From Methanomethylicus sp964513415 (GTDB lineage Archaea > Thermoproteota > Methanomethylicia > Methanomethylicales > Methanomethylicaceae): DNA of 11,592 bases. Positions 1-4,968 of the stretch are shown here, piece after piece. The notes below the pieces were generated by a model that saw only the letters and a list, made by a program, of their open reading frames with translations, was not told where the DNA came from and made no database searches. A program made the position numbers and the translations under genes. The stretch's first letter is position 1, and each line of letters starts with the position of its first letter. The DNA lies in the NCBI GenBank assembly GCA_964513415.1, contig CAZEMX010000059.1, positions 1-11,592 on the forward strand, given 5' to 3'.

Positions 1-95
1 TCGAAGCAATCGTGGAACTTCGTTTCGAGGTCAAGGCAGAAGATGGTAATAAGGGCCATCCAGACAACGACAAGGCACAGCACGGCCTTCGTCAT
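1..95 (-). CDS. Small membrane or secreted protein, 3' part cut by the left edge
   Basis: The reading frame is open from an ATG at 95 to the window edge and gives at least 31 residues. It starts MTKAVLCLVVVWMALITIFC, a basic N-terminus followed by about 16 hydrophobic residues, so it is either a signal anchor or a single transmembrane segment. The Cys at residue 20 is not in a good lipobox (TIFC). The ATG overlaps by 4 bp (ATGA) the stop of a short frame upstream, the same junction type as in the rest of this leftward cluster, which supports it as a real gene. No clear Shine-Dalgarno site precedes it, so translational coupling would be needed. Function unknown. Confidence 0.5.
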   Translation of the reverse strand, partial: MTKAVLCLVVVWMALITIFCLDLETKFHDCF

Positions 96-205
96 TTCAA
101 CGTGTGCGTCTTTCGCCTACCCACAACCGTTACGATAACATCCGGGGCTTTCAATAAAGGGTCTAGGATAAGGTACTGGCCTTCTCCGACCCTCTGGATG
201 ATGGG
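92..205 (-). other. Open frame without a canonical start codon, possible broken gene
   Basis: Between the cysteine-rich gene ending at 232 and the ATG at 95 lies a minus-strand frame of 37 codons that ends in TGA at 92-94. It translates to a protein-like sequence (PIIQRVGEGQYLILDPLL, then a valine-rich stretch and a basic tail ending KTHTLK). It begins straight after an in-frame TAA at 206-208 and contains no ATG or GTG start near its beginning; the first possible start is a TTG at 154. It fills the gap between two genes and overlaps the next by 4 bp. It may be a short gene with a rare start (ATC), a gene damaged by an indel near 206-232, or chance. Confidence 0.25.
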
Positions 206-231
206 TTAGAACCCGGACCTCGTTTGGCGTT

Positions 232-489
232 TTAAACCCCCGGATCGACGACACAACTTTCTCCTGTGTGAGGGTTCCCGCAAATGGGACAAGAGGTATC
301 CACCATCCCCATCGCGTAAGACGCTGATGCGTAAGCCTGACGACCCTGCTTTATCCTACGAGCTATGAGGTAACGACCACAATCAAAGCAAAAGCGCCGG
401 GATCGAATCACGATATAAGCGGGTGTTCTATTAAGAGATAGCCCTTCAATAGAGGCCACGACAGATTCACGACAACGGCGGCAGGTCAT
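232..489 (-). CDS. Cysteine-rich zinc-ribbon-like small protein
   Basis: This encodes 85 residues starting MTCRRC. Cysteines come in pairs: C3-x2-C6, C34-x2-C37 (CFDC) and C67-x2-C70 (CPICG), with another at C79. Such spacing is typical of treble-clef or zinc-ribbon metal sites, so it probably binds one or two zinc ions. The middle is rich in arginine, compatible with nucleic-acid binding (inference). The frame also extends upstream to a TTG at 513, but the ATG at 489 makes a 4-bp ATGA overlap with the gene ending at 486, the junction used elsewhere in this cluster, so it is preferred. No named family recognised. Confidence 0.65.
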   Translation of the reverse strand: MTCRRCRESVVASIEGLSLNRTPAYIVIRSRRFCFDCGRYLIARRIKQGRQAYASASYAMGMVDTSCPICGNPHTGESCVVDPGV

Positions 490-725
490 TCGCTTATGCT
501 TATCCGTAGCCAATACTTGTTTTCATTGATATCTAAAACCTCAACGTCAGAAGGAATGTCAATGGGTTTTGAGAATAGAACAACAGGCGGCTCGTTCCCA
601 GCGAAAACTTTACTGACTGTTATGGTCACACCAAGACTTTTGCGACAAGCGGCTAAGGCTTCGGTGTGAGAACCTACGGCAATGCGACCGGGAGATTCGT
701 GGAGGAAGCGAGGTTTCTTGGTCAT
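486..725 (-). CDS. Hypothetical small protein
   Basis: This encodes 79 residues (MTKKPRFLHESPGRIAVGSH...), with a basic N-terminus, a central hydrophobic strand-like segment and the C-terminal stretch EVLDINENKYWLRISISE. No motif or family is recognised. Both ends use 4-bp ATGA overlaps: its start overlaps the stop of the gene at 722-934 and its stop overlaps the ATG at 489. This makes translational coupling within one leftward message likely. Confidence 0.6.
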   Translation of the reverse strand: MTKKPRFLHESPGRIAVGSHTEALAACRKSLGVTITVSKVFAGNEPPVVLFSKPIDIPSDVEVLDINENKYWLRISISE

Positions 726-934
726 CGGGGTTTTGGGGGAAGTCGGGGTGGGGGATCAATAATTATAGTAAGGGGGTGGGGGTCGTTCACCCTCCCTACG
801 GGTGGGGGTAGGTTACGCCGGAGAACGTAGAACATCGTCACTAGGTCCTTAGTCCCGGCCCTTGTCATCGGATCCGGGTTTAGTTCTCCGTCGAGGATAT
901 GTAAAGGAATGTTATTACTTCTGATAACGTACAT
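722..934 (-). CDS. Hypothetical small protein with proline-rich tail
   Basis: This encodes 70 residues starting MYVIRSNNIPLHILDGELNP. The last 25 residues are rich in proline (DPPPRLPPKPR at the end), reflecting a strongly G/C-skewed stretch at 725-810. The stop overlaps the next ATG by 4 bp. No Shine-Dalgarno site is seen before the ATG at 934, and a perfect TATAAT lies on the minus strand at 933-938 overlapping this start codon. If that were a promoter, translation would have to begin further in, at the ATG at 868. No convincing -35 element accompanies it, so the longer form is kept. Family unknown. Confidence 0.5.
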   Translation of the reverse strand: MYVIRSNNIPLHILDGELNPDPMTRAGTKDLVTMFYVLRRNLPPPVGRVNDPHPLTIIIDPPPRLPPKPR

Positions 935-960
935 TATATTTCATGTTTGAGTGTCTACGA

Positions 961-1239
961 TTAGTCTTTACTAGTTCCGTCGCCCGTCGTGCGTTCGTAG
1001 TTCCCTTCTGTGTCATACCAGCGGATTGTACGTTTTGGGGAATTTGTGTCTCTGTCGACGTATGTCCAGTCCACCAGCTTGGCACGTCCACAACGGCAAC
1101 GTTCCGCCCATTTGCTCCCATTACTCCCTTTCGTCACCGTCCGCGCCATGACCTTGTATAAACAGAAATGACGGCGCAAGTCCCCCATACCTTCCGTAGG
1201 TTTCCTTTCCCCACAATCCGTTCGCTGTTGGTCTACCAT
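961..1239 (-). CDS. Small basic protein with a CxC motif, function unknown
   Basis: This encodes 92 residues starting MVDQQRTDCGERKPTEG. AAAGG lies about 5 bases before the ATG at 1239, a usable ribosome site. A second in-frame ATG at 1149, preceded by AAGG, would give a 62-residue form starting MARTVTKGSNGSKWAERCRC. The middle holds WAERCRCGRAKLVDW and the C-terminus is polar. No family is recognised. The start overlaps by 7 bp the end of the small gene at 1233-1343. A frame on the other strand over the same bases (943-1161) lacks a ribosome site and is rejected. Confidence 0.55.
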   Translation of the reverse strand: MVDQQRTDCGERKPTEGMGDLRRHFCLYKVMARTVTKGSNGSKWAERCRCGRAKLVDWTYVDRDTNSPKRTIRWYDTEGNYERTTGDGTSKD

Positions 1240-1343
1240 ATCAACCTTTGAATCTGGGCGGTCCTTGCTCCATTAGACCGAGCTAATAATGGCGGCCCCG
1301 CTTGCATCCGGCTTGAGTAAGCCTGTTGCGTTAAGCCTATCAC
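1233..1343 (-). CDS. Short 36-residue protein with GTG start
   Basis: A GTG at 1343 overlaps by 4 bp (GTGA) the stop of the zinc-finger gene upstream, and AAGGGG lies about 6 bases before it. The frame gives 36 residues (VIGLTQQAYSSRMQAGPPLL..., the first read as Met) ending QIQRLIW, and runs 7 bp into the next gene, filling the gap between the two neighbours. The competing frame at 1273-1497 overlaps the zinc-finger gene almost completely and is less likely. Function unknown; evidence is junction and ribosome-site context only. Confidence 0.42.
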   Translation of the reverse strand: MIGLTQQAYSSRMQAGPPLLARSNGARTAQIQRLIW

Positions 1344-1522
1344 GAATACCCCTTACTTGCAATCCTACCCCTATGAAACCGCACGCGACACACCAAAGAG
1401 CAAAACCTAGCCCAAAACCGCCGCGCCGTAAACTCCCGCCCGCATTGCTTACAAAAATACGCCTTAGGCTCGTGTTCCATAAGGGAGAGTGTAACATTTA
1501 ACCGCATAGGCCCTTTGGGCAT
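1340..1522 (-). CDS. Small zinc-finger protein
   Basis: This encodes 60 residues. The core is C24-x2-C27-G...F...R-F-C41-x3-C45-R...H50: the sequence FCKQCGREF is followed by a basic helix and FCSLVCRVRFHRGR. This two-knuckle arrangement with FCS..CR and a following basic helix is a common form of small phage zinc-finger protein, likely binding nucleic acid. The first gene of the leftward cluster, it ends in a GTGA overlap with the next. The start is uncertain: the ATG at 1522 has no good ribosome site, while an in-frame ATG at 1507 has AAAGGG only about 3-4 bases upstream. Confidence 0.7.
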   Translation of the reverse strand: MPKGPMRLNVTLSLMEHEPKAYFCKQCGREFTARRFWARFCSLVCRVRFHRGRIASKGYS

Positions 1523-1591
1523 TTATTTTTTTCGCTGGTTTACCGTCGAGGATTATTTTTTCTTCGTCGGAGAGTGTGGCTTGCTAGGGGA

Positions 1592-1620
1592 TTGTATATC
1601 ATCTTATCTCATGCTATATT
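1592..1620 (+). promoter_or_regulatory. Sigma70-like promoter for the rightward early operon
   Basis: TTGTAT at 1592-1597, a 17-bp spacer and TATATT at 1615-1620 form a -35/-10 pair (3/6 and 5/6 matches to consensus). It lies 45 bp ahead of the first rightward gene, in the divergent intergenic region 1523-1664. This is the only plausible place from which the run of plus-strand genes from 1665 could be transcribed within the window. No equally good leftward promoter was found for the minus-strand cluster. Confidence 0.5.
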
Positions 1621-1664
1621 ATGAGTGTAGCAGACAACACTCGACGGAAAAAGGAGAGACGAAA

Positions 1665-1847
1665 ATGAAAACTAAATATGGAGCAAAGAAATTCAATAAA
1701 TTTAATGTGCCAACATTCAAAGGCTATGTTGAAGTCTATGAATCAGGAAAAATGCTTTATCGTTTGTGGCGAAATGTTCACTACACAACAATGCGCGATG
1801 CTATTGAAGATGCAGTTAGAAACTCTGACATTCAACAAGTCGCCTAA
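1665..1847 (+). CDS. Hypothetical small basic protein, first gene of the rightward operon
   Basis: The ATG at 1665 is preceded by AAGGAGAG at 1651-1658, an excellent ribosome site, which fixes the start within a longer open frame. The product has 60 residues, with a lysine-rich N-terminus (MKTKYGAKKFNKFNVPTFKG) followed by a strand-like segment and the helix-like YTTMRDAIEDAVRNSDIQQ. No family is recognised. It lies 45 bp after the promoter and 11 bp before the next start. Confidence 0.65.
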   Translation: MKTKYGAKKFNKFNVPTFKGYVEVYESGKMLYRLWRNVHYTTMRDAIEDAVRNSDIQQVA

Positions 1848-1858
1848 AGGAGATGACC

Positions 1859-2173
1859 ATGCTAACACTCACGCAAGCAAAAGAAGTTATTAAAGACTTA
1901 GGACGCGACGGATTAAAAAACCTTATCAGCAATATTGACGAGGACATTGTAGCGGCAGGGTTATCTTTGGGGCTTTCGCCCGACACTATAGAAGAGGCCT
2001 ATGCGGGACAGTTTGATTCTGATGAAGATTTCGCCAGAGACATGGCGGACCAATTAGGAGCAGTAGATAAAAATGCCTCGTGGCCCAACAATTGCATTGA
2101 CTGGGAATATGCCGCACACGAGTTAATGTATGACTACGCCGAAGAAAACGGCTACTACTTCCGAAACGTATAA
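1859..2173 (+). CDS. Acidic phage early protein, weakly like the antirestriction ArdA C-terminus
   Basis: This encodes 104 acidic residues starting MLTLTQAKEVIKDLGRDG. AAAGGAG at 1846-1852 is 6 bases before the ATG at 1859; an ATG at 1853 touches the ribosome site and is too close. The protein is helix-rich, and its end, CIDWEYAAHELMYDYAEENG then YYFRNV, resembles the closing motif of many ArdA-like antirestriction and related phage proteins (aromatic-D-aromatic-E..A.EL...F.N). The likeness covers only about 25 residues. Acidic DNA-mimic antirestriction is possible but unproven. Confidence 0.7.
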   Translation: MLTLTQAKEVIKDLGRDGLKNLISNIDEDIVAAGLSLGLSPDTIEEAYAGQFDSDEDFARDMADQLGAVDKNASWPNNCIDWEYAAHELMYDYAEENGYYFRNV

Positions 2174-2187
2174 AAAGGAGAATTATC

Positions 2188-2481
2188 ATGGCCTCGACAA
2201 TCGCAAAAACACCGACGGGAATCAGAAAACTAAACACGAAAATCTGGGACGATAACGGGCACTTTTCCGTGAAGCTATATGAAACCATTGTCTATGACGA
2301 AACACACGACACGATCACGCTTGACAATGGCGGCTGGGTCACGATGACCACCACTAGCCGAATGAATCAGGCTTTCAATCATCGCGGTCATTCGCATGGC
2401 GTGAACATTAAAAACGGTGTCATGTATTGCGACGGAAAACCATTCAACGGAAATACTTACACAATCGTTAAGGGGGCCTAG
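2188..2481 (+). CDS. Conserved-type phage protein of unknown function
   Basis: This encodes 97 residues (MASTIAKTPTGIRKLNTKIW...). AAAAAGGAG ends 7 bases before the ATG. The pattern of IRKLNTKIWDDNGHFSVKL, then an acidic turn, then LDNGGWVTMTTTSRMNQAF, and a NxGV/MYCDGKPF end matches a small protein found in the early regions of many phages and never assigned a function (from memory of such sequences, not a search). It looks mainly beta-stranded. It sits 14 bp after the previous gene and 2 bp before the next. Confidence 0.8.
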   Translation: MASTIAKTPTGIRKLNTKIWDDNGHFSVKLYETIVYDETHDTITLDNGGWVTMTTTSRMNQAFNHRGHSHGVNIKNGVMYCDGKPFNGNTYTIVKGA

Positions 2482-2483
2482 CC

Positions 2484-2975
2484 ATGAGAACCATAGAGAC
2501 CAAAGTCTATACATTTGACGAGCTAACAGACAAGGCAAAGGAAAAGGCGCGCGACTGGTACCGTAACGACGGCGGAGATATGGCCCAGATGGAATGGGAC
2601 TATGTAAAAGAAGACGCAGAGCGAATCAAGTTAGGAATCATTGAGCTTGACGTGCGGGGAGTTAATCGCGGGCATTTTATAGGAGACGCGAAAGAGACAC
2701 TAGACCTTATCTTTACAGAACACGGCGCAATGTGCGACACGTACAAAACGGCGGAGCGGTATCGGGATAGCTTAAAGGCTATCAAGCTATATGACGAAAA
2801 TGGAGACGAAACAGGAGAGTATGAAAACTGGGCGCATGAGTTTTTATATGACCTGCTCGAAGATTATCGAGTAATGCTTGATGAGAGCATCGAATATAGA
2901 TACTCCGATGAAGCGGTAGACGAAAGCATACGCGCTAACGGATACGAATTCACCGAAGACGGAAAAAGGAGCTAA
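2484..2975 (+). CDS. Phage early hypothetical protein, E/D-rich
   Basis: This encodes 163 residues (MRTIETKVYTFDELTDKAKE...). AAGGGGG ends 7 bases before the ATG. The opening, YTFDELTDKAKEKARDWYRN, is a signature of a widespread phage family of unknown function whose members start with 'F.EL...AKE.AR..Y'. The rest is acidic and helical, with many Tyr and Asp residues. Its pI would be very low. Only 4 bp separate it from the next gene, so the two are cotranscribed. Confidence 0.8.
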   Translation: MRTIETKVYTFDELTDKAKEKARDWYRNDGGDMAQMEWDYVKEDAERIKLGIIELDVRGVNRGHFIGDAKETLDLIFTEHGAMCDTYKTAERYRDSLKAIKLYDENGDETGEYENWAHEFLYDLLEDYRVMLDESIEYRYSDEAVDESIRANGYEFTEDGKRS

Positions 2976-2979
2976 CACC

Positions 2980-3297
2980 ATGACCAAACACACGCCGACG
3001 CCGTGGAGTGTTGACGGGATAGGAACAAACATTATCGGGCCGAAAGAGGATAGACGATACATAGCGGAGACTTGCACGCTTATGGATGACAACGGGCATA
3101 CTCATAATGATGACCATTCTAAAGAAGACGCCGCCTACATTGTGCGGGCTGTCAATAGTCACGAGGAGCTATTGCAAGCGTTGAAAGACTTAGCAAACGA
3201 AATATGCCTAGGAAAATTGAGCGTCCGCAAAGACTTCAGTTTGATAAACGCTCACGCTTCTGCTCTAAAAGCAATCTTCAAAGCGGAGGGAAAATAG
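2980..3297 (+). CDS. Phage early hypothetical protein of the HTPTPW type
   Basis: This encodes 105 residues starting MTKHTPTPWSVDG. AAAAAGGAG lies 8 bases upstream. The opening HTPTPW, the central IAETC stretch and the block DAAYIVRAVNSHEELLQALK are hallmarks of a very common small phage protein with no assigned role (from memory of such sequences, not a search). The C-terminal half is a helix rich in Ala and Leu. Cotranscribed with its neighbours. Confidence 0.8.
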   Translation: MTKHTPTPWSVDGIGTNIIGPKEDRRYIAETCTLMDDNGHTHNDDHSKEDAAYIVRAVNSHEELLQALKDLANEICLGKLSVRKDFSLINAHASALKAIFKAEGK

Positions 3298-3299
3298 CC

Positions 3300-3470
3300 A
3301 TGAAAAAACACAGCCCGAAAGTCTGGAGACTTTGCGGCCAGCATATCAATGCTAGTGATGACAATTGTTCGGACTTGAAACGACACTGCTTTTTAGAGAG
3401 CGACATCGAAAACTGCGTTCATGGCGTTATTGCCATAACTTGCACGAAATGCAAAGAGGTGAAACTATGA
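3300..3470 (+). CDS. Small Cys/His-rich protein
   Basis: This encodes 56 residues (MKKHSPKVWRLCGQHINASD...). GGAGG at 3285-3289 lies 10 bases upstream of the ATG. Six cysteines and several histidines, ending in CTKCKEVKL, suggest a zinc-bound knuckle. Its stop overlaps the next ATG by 4 bp. No family recognised. Confidence 0.6.
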   Translation: MKKHSPKVWRLCGQHINASDDNCSDLKRHCFLESDIENCVHGVIAITCTKCKEVKL

Positions 3471-3583
3471 GCGCGATACTCTTAGCTATTGCCTTACTAC
3501 GCGCCGACATGCCGTTAATTGACGCACCGACGCCTATCGCTCCGGTCTGCGTCCAGTATTGTATTGAGGGGGTCGCGCAATGA
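3467..3583 (+). CDS. Very short hydrophobic protein, possible secreted or membrane peptide
   Basis: This encodes 38 residues starting MSAILLAIALLRADMPLIDA. The first 11 are hydrophobic, then a proline-rich tail contains VCVQYC. It starts by ATGA overlap with the gene before and ends by ATGA overlap with the gene after. AAAGAGGTG lies about 6 bases ahead of the ATG. The hydrophobic segment is too short for a standard membrane span. Function unknown. Confidence 0.5.
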   Translation: MSAILLAIALLRADMPLIDAPTPIAPVCVQYCIEGVAQ

Positions 3584-3714
3584 GCTACAGACCTGAAAGC
3601 GTTATTCGTGCCTACTGGGACAGCATCATCGTGATTGAAGAAGATTCAACCCTGTACCCTTTGTTTGTTATGATAGGGTATGACGTATCACAATCAAAGG
3701 AGAACATATTATGA
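3580..3714 (+). CDS. Very short hypothetical protein
   Basis: This encodes 44 residues (MSYRPESVIRAYWDSIIVIE...) ending SQSKENIL. Start and stop both sit in 4-bp ATGA overlaps with the flanking genes, which is the main support. GAGGGGG ends about 7 bases before the ATG. A possible promoter for the next gene lies inside its 3' half. Function unknown. Confidence 0.5.
   Translation: MSYRPESVIRAYWDSIIVIEEDSTLYPLFVMIGYDVSQSKENIL
3666..3674 (+). promoter_or_regulatory. Possible extended -10 promoter ahead of the RHH gene at 3711
   Basis: TGTTATGAT at 3666-3674 is an extended -10 (TG-N-TATGAT, 5/6 for the hexamer). The matching -35 is poor (TTCAAC at 3645-3650, 18-bp spacer). A 5-bp inverted repeat TTGAA-N5-TTCAA (3635-3649) overlaps that position and could be an operator. 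It lies within a short coding region, so it is tentative; it would give the RHH-like gene its own transcript. Confidence 0.3.
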
Positions 3715-3884
3715 GCGCCATCAATAAGCTAAAGCCAACCAGCCTTAACGTAAGTCTCGGAACCATCGAAACCGCCCAGCGTCGCCGATCCTGCTATCAG
3801 GCCATGGCCGACAAGCTAGGCGTAACCCTCTCCAAATGGGTCAAAGACACCTTGGACAAGGCCTCGGGGTATCAGCATGAATGA
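3711..3884 (+). CDS. Ribbon-helix-helix-like DNA-binding protein (candidate)
   Basis: This encodes 57 residues. AAAGGAG at 3696-3702 is 8 bases before the ATG, one of the better ribosome sites in this operon. A short strand (SLNVSLG, residues 11-17) is followed by a basic helix containing RRRSCYQAMADKLG (24-37) and a second helix TLSKWVKDTLDKAS (39-52). Strand, helix, turn with T/S-L-S-x-W, and helix is the layout of Arc/MetJ-type RHH regulators. Such proteins bind operators as dimers using the N-terminal strand. Its own ribosome site and possible promoter fit a regulator. Target unknown. Confidence 0.6.
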   Translation: MSAINKLKPTSLNVSLGTIETAQRRRSCYQAMADKLGVTLSKWVKDTLDKASGYQHE

Positions 3885-4068
3885 CGATAATTACGGCTCG
3901 ACGTTTCGGGAATCCATGAAACGATCCATGTCCAAACCCTTCACCCCCCTCAACGTCCGTCTACGGCAACGGCAACGCAATGACAGGCTATTAACCGCCT
4001 TGATCGTTGCGCTTACGTTTGTGGGGGGATGGGCACTCTTACATTGGGCACTACAGGGGGTACGATGA
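3877..4068 (+). CDS. Small single-span membrane protein
   Basis: This encodes 63 residues (MNDDNYGSTFRESMKRSMSK...), with a polar, strongly basic first half (RLRQRQRNDR) and then one hydrophobic span, LLTALIVALTFVGGWALLHW, at about residues 38-57. By the positive-inside rule the N-terminus is cytoplasmic. The start overlaps the previous gene by 8 bp at the sequence ATGAATGA, an arrangement repeated at 4665. Its stop overlaps the next ATG by 4 bp. No family recognised. Confidence 0.6.
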   Translation: MNDDNYGSTFRESMKRSMSKPFTPLNVRLRQRQRNDRLLTALIVALTFVGGWALLHWALQGVR

Positions 4069-4430
4069 GTATTGATAGAGACATATCGCGATGGAAAGGC
4101 GAAATACTGAAGACTCAAAAACTATGGAAAGTAACCCTTAATGATGAAAATGACTACGTCCTACAGGGTAAGCGTGGAGTCATTTCCGTATATCCTGATG
4201 GCGACCTAGACGTATGGGTAACAAACCTTAGAGCCTCGCGAGTTATTGAACTACAAGGCTGGAAAGCCAAAAACCATTACGATGATGGAGCCGTATTTGT
4301 CCGGCCCTATGCTGATCTGGATAAGGCCGCAAAGTTCATAAAAGCAAAGAAAAGGCGATACCTAAGCCCAGAAGCAAAAGCAAGGGCCATAAAACGGCTG
4401 GAGCAAATGAGGACTACAAGGCCCGCCTAG
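4065..4430 (+). CDS. Hypothetical protein with basic C-terminus
   Basis: This encodes 121 residues (MSIDRDISRWKGEILKTQKL...). AGGGGG lies 5 bases before the ATG, which overlaps the previous stop. The first two thirds look beta-rich (WKVTLNDENDYVLQGKRGVI, VYPDGDLDVWVTN). The last 35 residues are a basic helix (KAAKFIKAKKRRYLSPEAKA...). A beta domain plus basic tail could bind nucleic acid, but no family is recognised. It is the last gene of this stretch before a 131-bp intergenic interval. Confidence 0.65.
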   Translation: MSIDRDISRWKGEILKTQKLWKVTLNDENDYVLQGKRGVISVYPDGDLDVWVTNLRASRVIELQGWKAKNHYDDGAVFVRPYADLDKAAKFIKAKKRRYLSPEAKARAIKRLEQMRTTRPA

Positions 4431-4561
4431 TAAAAAAGTCGCCCACTCAAATGGGGGTTTTACAGTACGTTGCTATTAAAGTGACCATAGACACCCATAT
4501 GTTTTGGATTGTATTGCAAAACGTATCTAAAAATAGACATAAACACTCGTAAGGAGAGAAA
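4431..4561 (+). other. Intergenic interval with weak hairpin and ribosome site
   Basis: This holds no gene. CCCA-N6-TGGG followed by GGTTTT (near 4442-4461) could form a 4-bp hairpin, far too weak to call a terminator. The rest is AT-rich with several TTG-containing hexamers (TTGGAT at 4504, TTGTAT at 4509), but none has a good -10 at 16-18 bp. AAGGAG at 4551-4556 is the ribosome site of the next gene. Confidence 0.4.
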
Positions 4562-4672
4562 ATGTCAAAAACACAATGGATCTGTAATCTGGCCGTGGCC
4601 CCGTTTGTAGTAACCGCAATCGCTCTATTTCTAGCGGTGAATTACATATTTGGTAGGCCCTGCCATGAATGA
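4562..4672 (+). CDS. 36-residue membrane protein
   Basis: The ATG at 4562 has AAGGAG 5 bases upstream, an excellent site. The product is MSKTQWICNLAVAPFVVTAI continuing into ALFLAVNYIF and ending GRPCHE: one hydrophobic span of about 20 residues with short polar ends. The stop overlaps the next gene by 8 bp (ATGAATGA). This is a typical short phage membrane peptide; possible roles such as holin-like or superinfection exclusion cannot be told from sequence. Confidence 0.6.
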   Translation: MSKTQWICNLAVAPFVVTAIALFLAVNYIFGRPCHE

Positions 4673-4856
4673 CCCCCTGCTCCCCTTCGACCCTAATGCC
4701 CCTCACATGTTTTGGTGGCACTCATGGCGCAACCATATCCGGTGTGCTAAAGCCAGCCCTAGCACCCAAGACGGCTATTGCCATGCCGCCGTGATTGCTC
4801 AAGCCATGTACGAAATGGAAGTCGCGGTAGCCAAGGTTAAGGCTAAGAAGGGTTAG
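4665..4856 (+). CDS. Hypothetical 63-residue protein
   Basis: This encodes 63 residues starting MNDPLLPFDPNAPHMFWWHS, with a tryptophan-rich front, two Cys residues and the Ala/Lys-rich helical tail VAVAKVKAKKG. It overlaps the preceding membrane peptide by 8 bp. Another in-frame start at 4650 (GTG) lies inside that gene and is less likely. Its 3' end overlaps a convergent minus-strand gene by 14 bp. Function unknown. Confidence 0.6.
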   Translation: MNDPLLPFDPNAPHMFWWHSWRNHIRCAKASPSTQDGYCHAAVIAQAMYEMEVAVAKVKAKKG

Positions 4857-4968
4857 CCCTAAGCAGGACTTTCACCACTTCCGCATGGTACTGGACCCGA
4901 TAGGCCCAAGGGGTGCGCAGGATCAATTCAATTTCTTCGGCTAGTTTTTCAGCGTCTTTTTCAGTCAT
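4843..4968 (-). CDS. 41-residue acidic helical protein, convergent gene
   Basis: The minus-strand frame gives MTEKDAEKLAEEIELILRTP followed by WAYRVQYHAEVVKVLLRANPS. The N-terminal half is an acidic amphipathic helix; the second half looks like another helix. AAGGGGGGG ends just before the ATG, so a ribosome site is present, though inside a G tract. It lies downstream of the helicase and primase genes on the same strand, after the repeat region, and overlaps the plus-strand gene at its 3' end by 14 bp. Function unknown. Confidence 0.6.
   Translation of the reverse strand: MTEKDAEKLAEEIELILRTPWAYRVQYHAEVVKVLLRANPS

Noticed and set aside
12..209. Plus-strand frame of 65 codons at the left edge
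   Set aside because: It starts at a GTG without a ribosome site and is opposite a minus-strand frame that encodes a clear hydrophobic segment and fits the leftward operon.
933..938. Perfect TATAAT on the minus strand
   Set aside because: No -35 element lies 16-18 bp upstream, and it overlaps the likely start codon of the gene at 722-934. Not called as a promoter.
943..1161. Plus-strand open frame of 72 codons
   Set aside because: It has no ribosome site and lies opposite a minus-strand gene with a good one. Its composition (many Arg, Thr, Pro) looks like a shadow.
1273..1497. Minus-strand frame of 74 codons with a hydrophobic middle
   Set aside because: It overlaps almost all of the zinc-finger gene at 1340-1522, whose Cys/His pattern is far more protein-like. 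The frame at 1233-1343 fits the junctions better.
888..1553. Repeated 11-mer CCGTCGAGGAT at 888-898 and 1543-1553, with a shorter related string at 1640
   Set aside because: Several 11-base matches are expected by chance in 11.6 kb. The copies lie in unrelated contexts (inside a gene and between genes).
4440..4465. Possible terminator after the gene ending at 4430
   Set aside because: The stem is only 4 bp with a 6-nt loop and a 4-base T run. This is too weak compared with the real terminator at 7598-7657.
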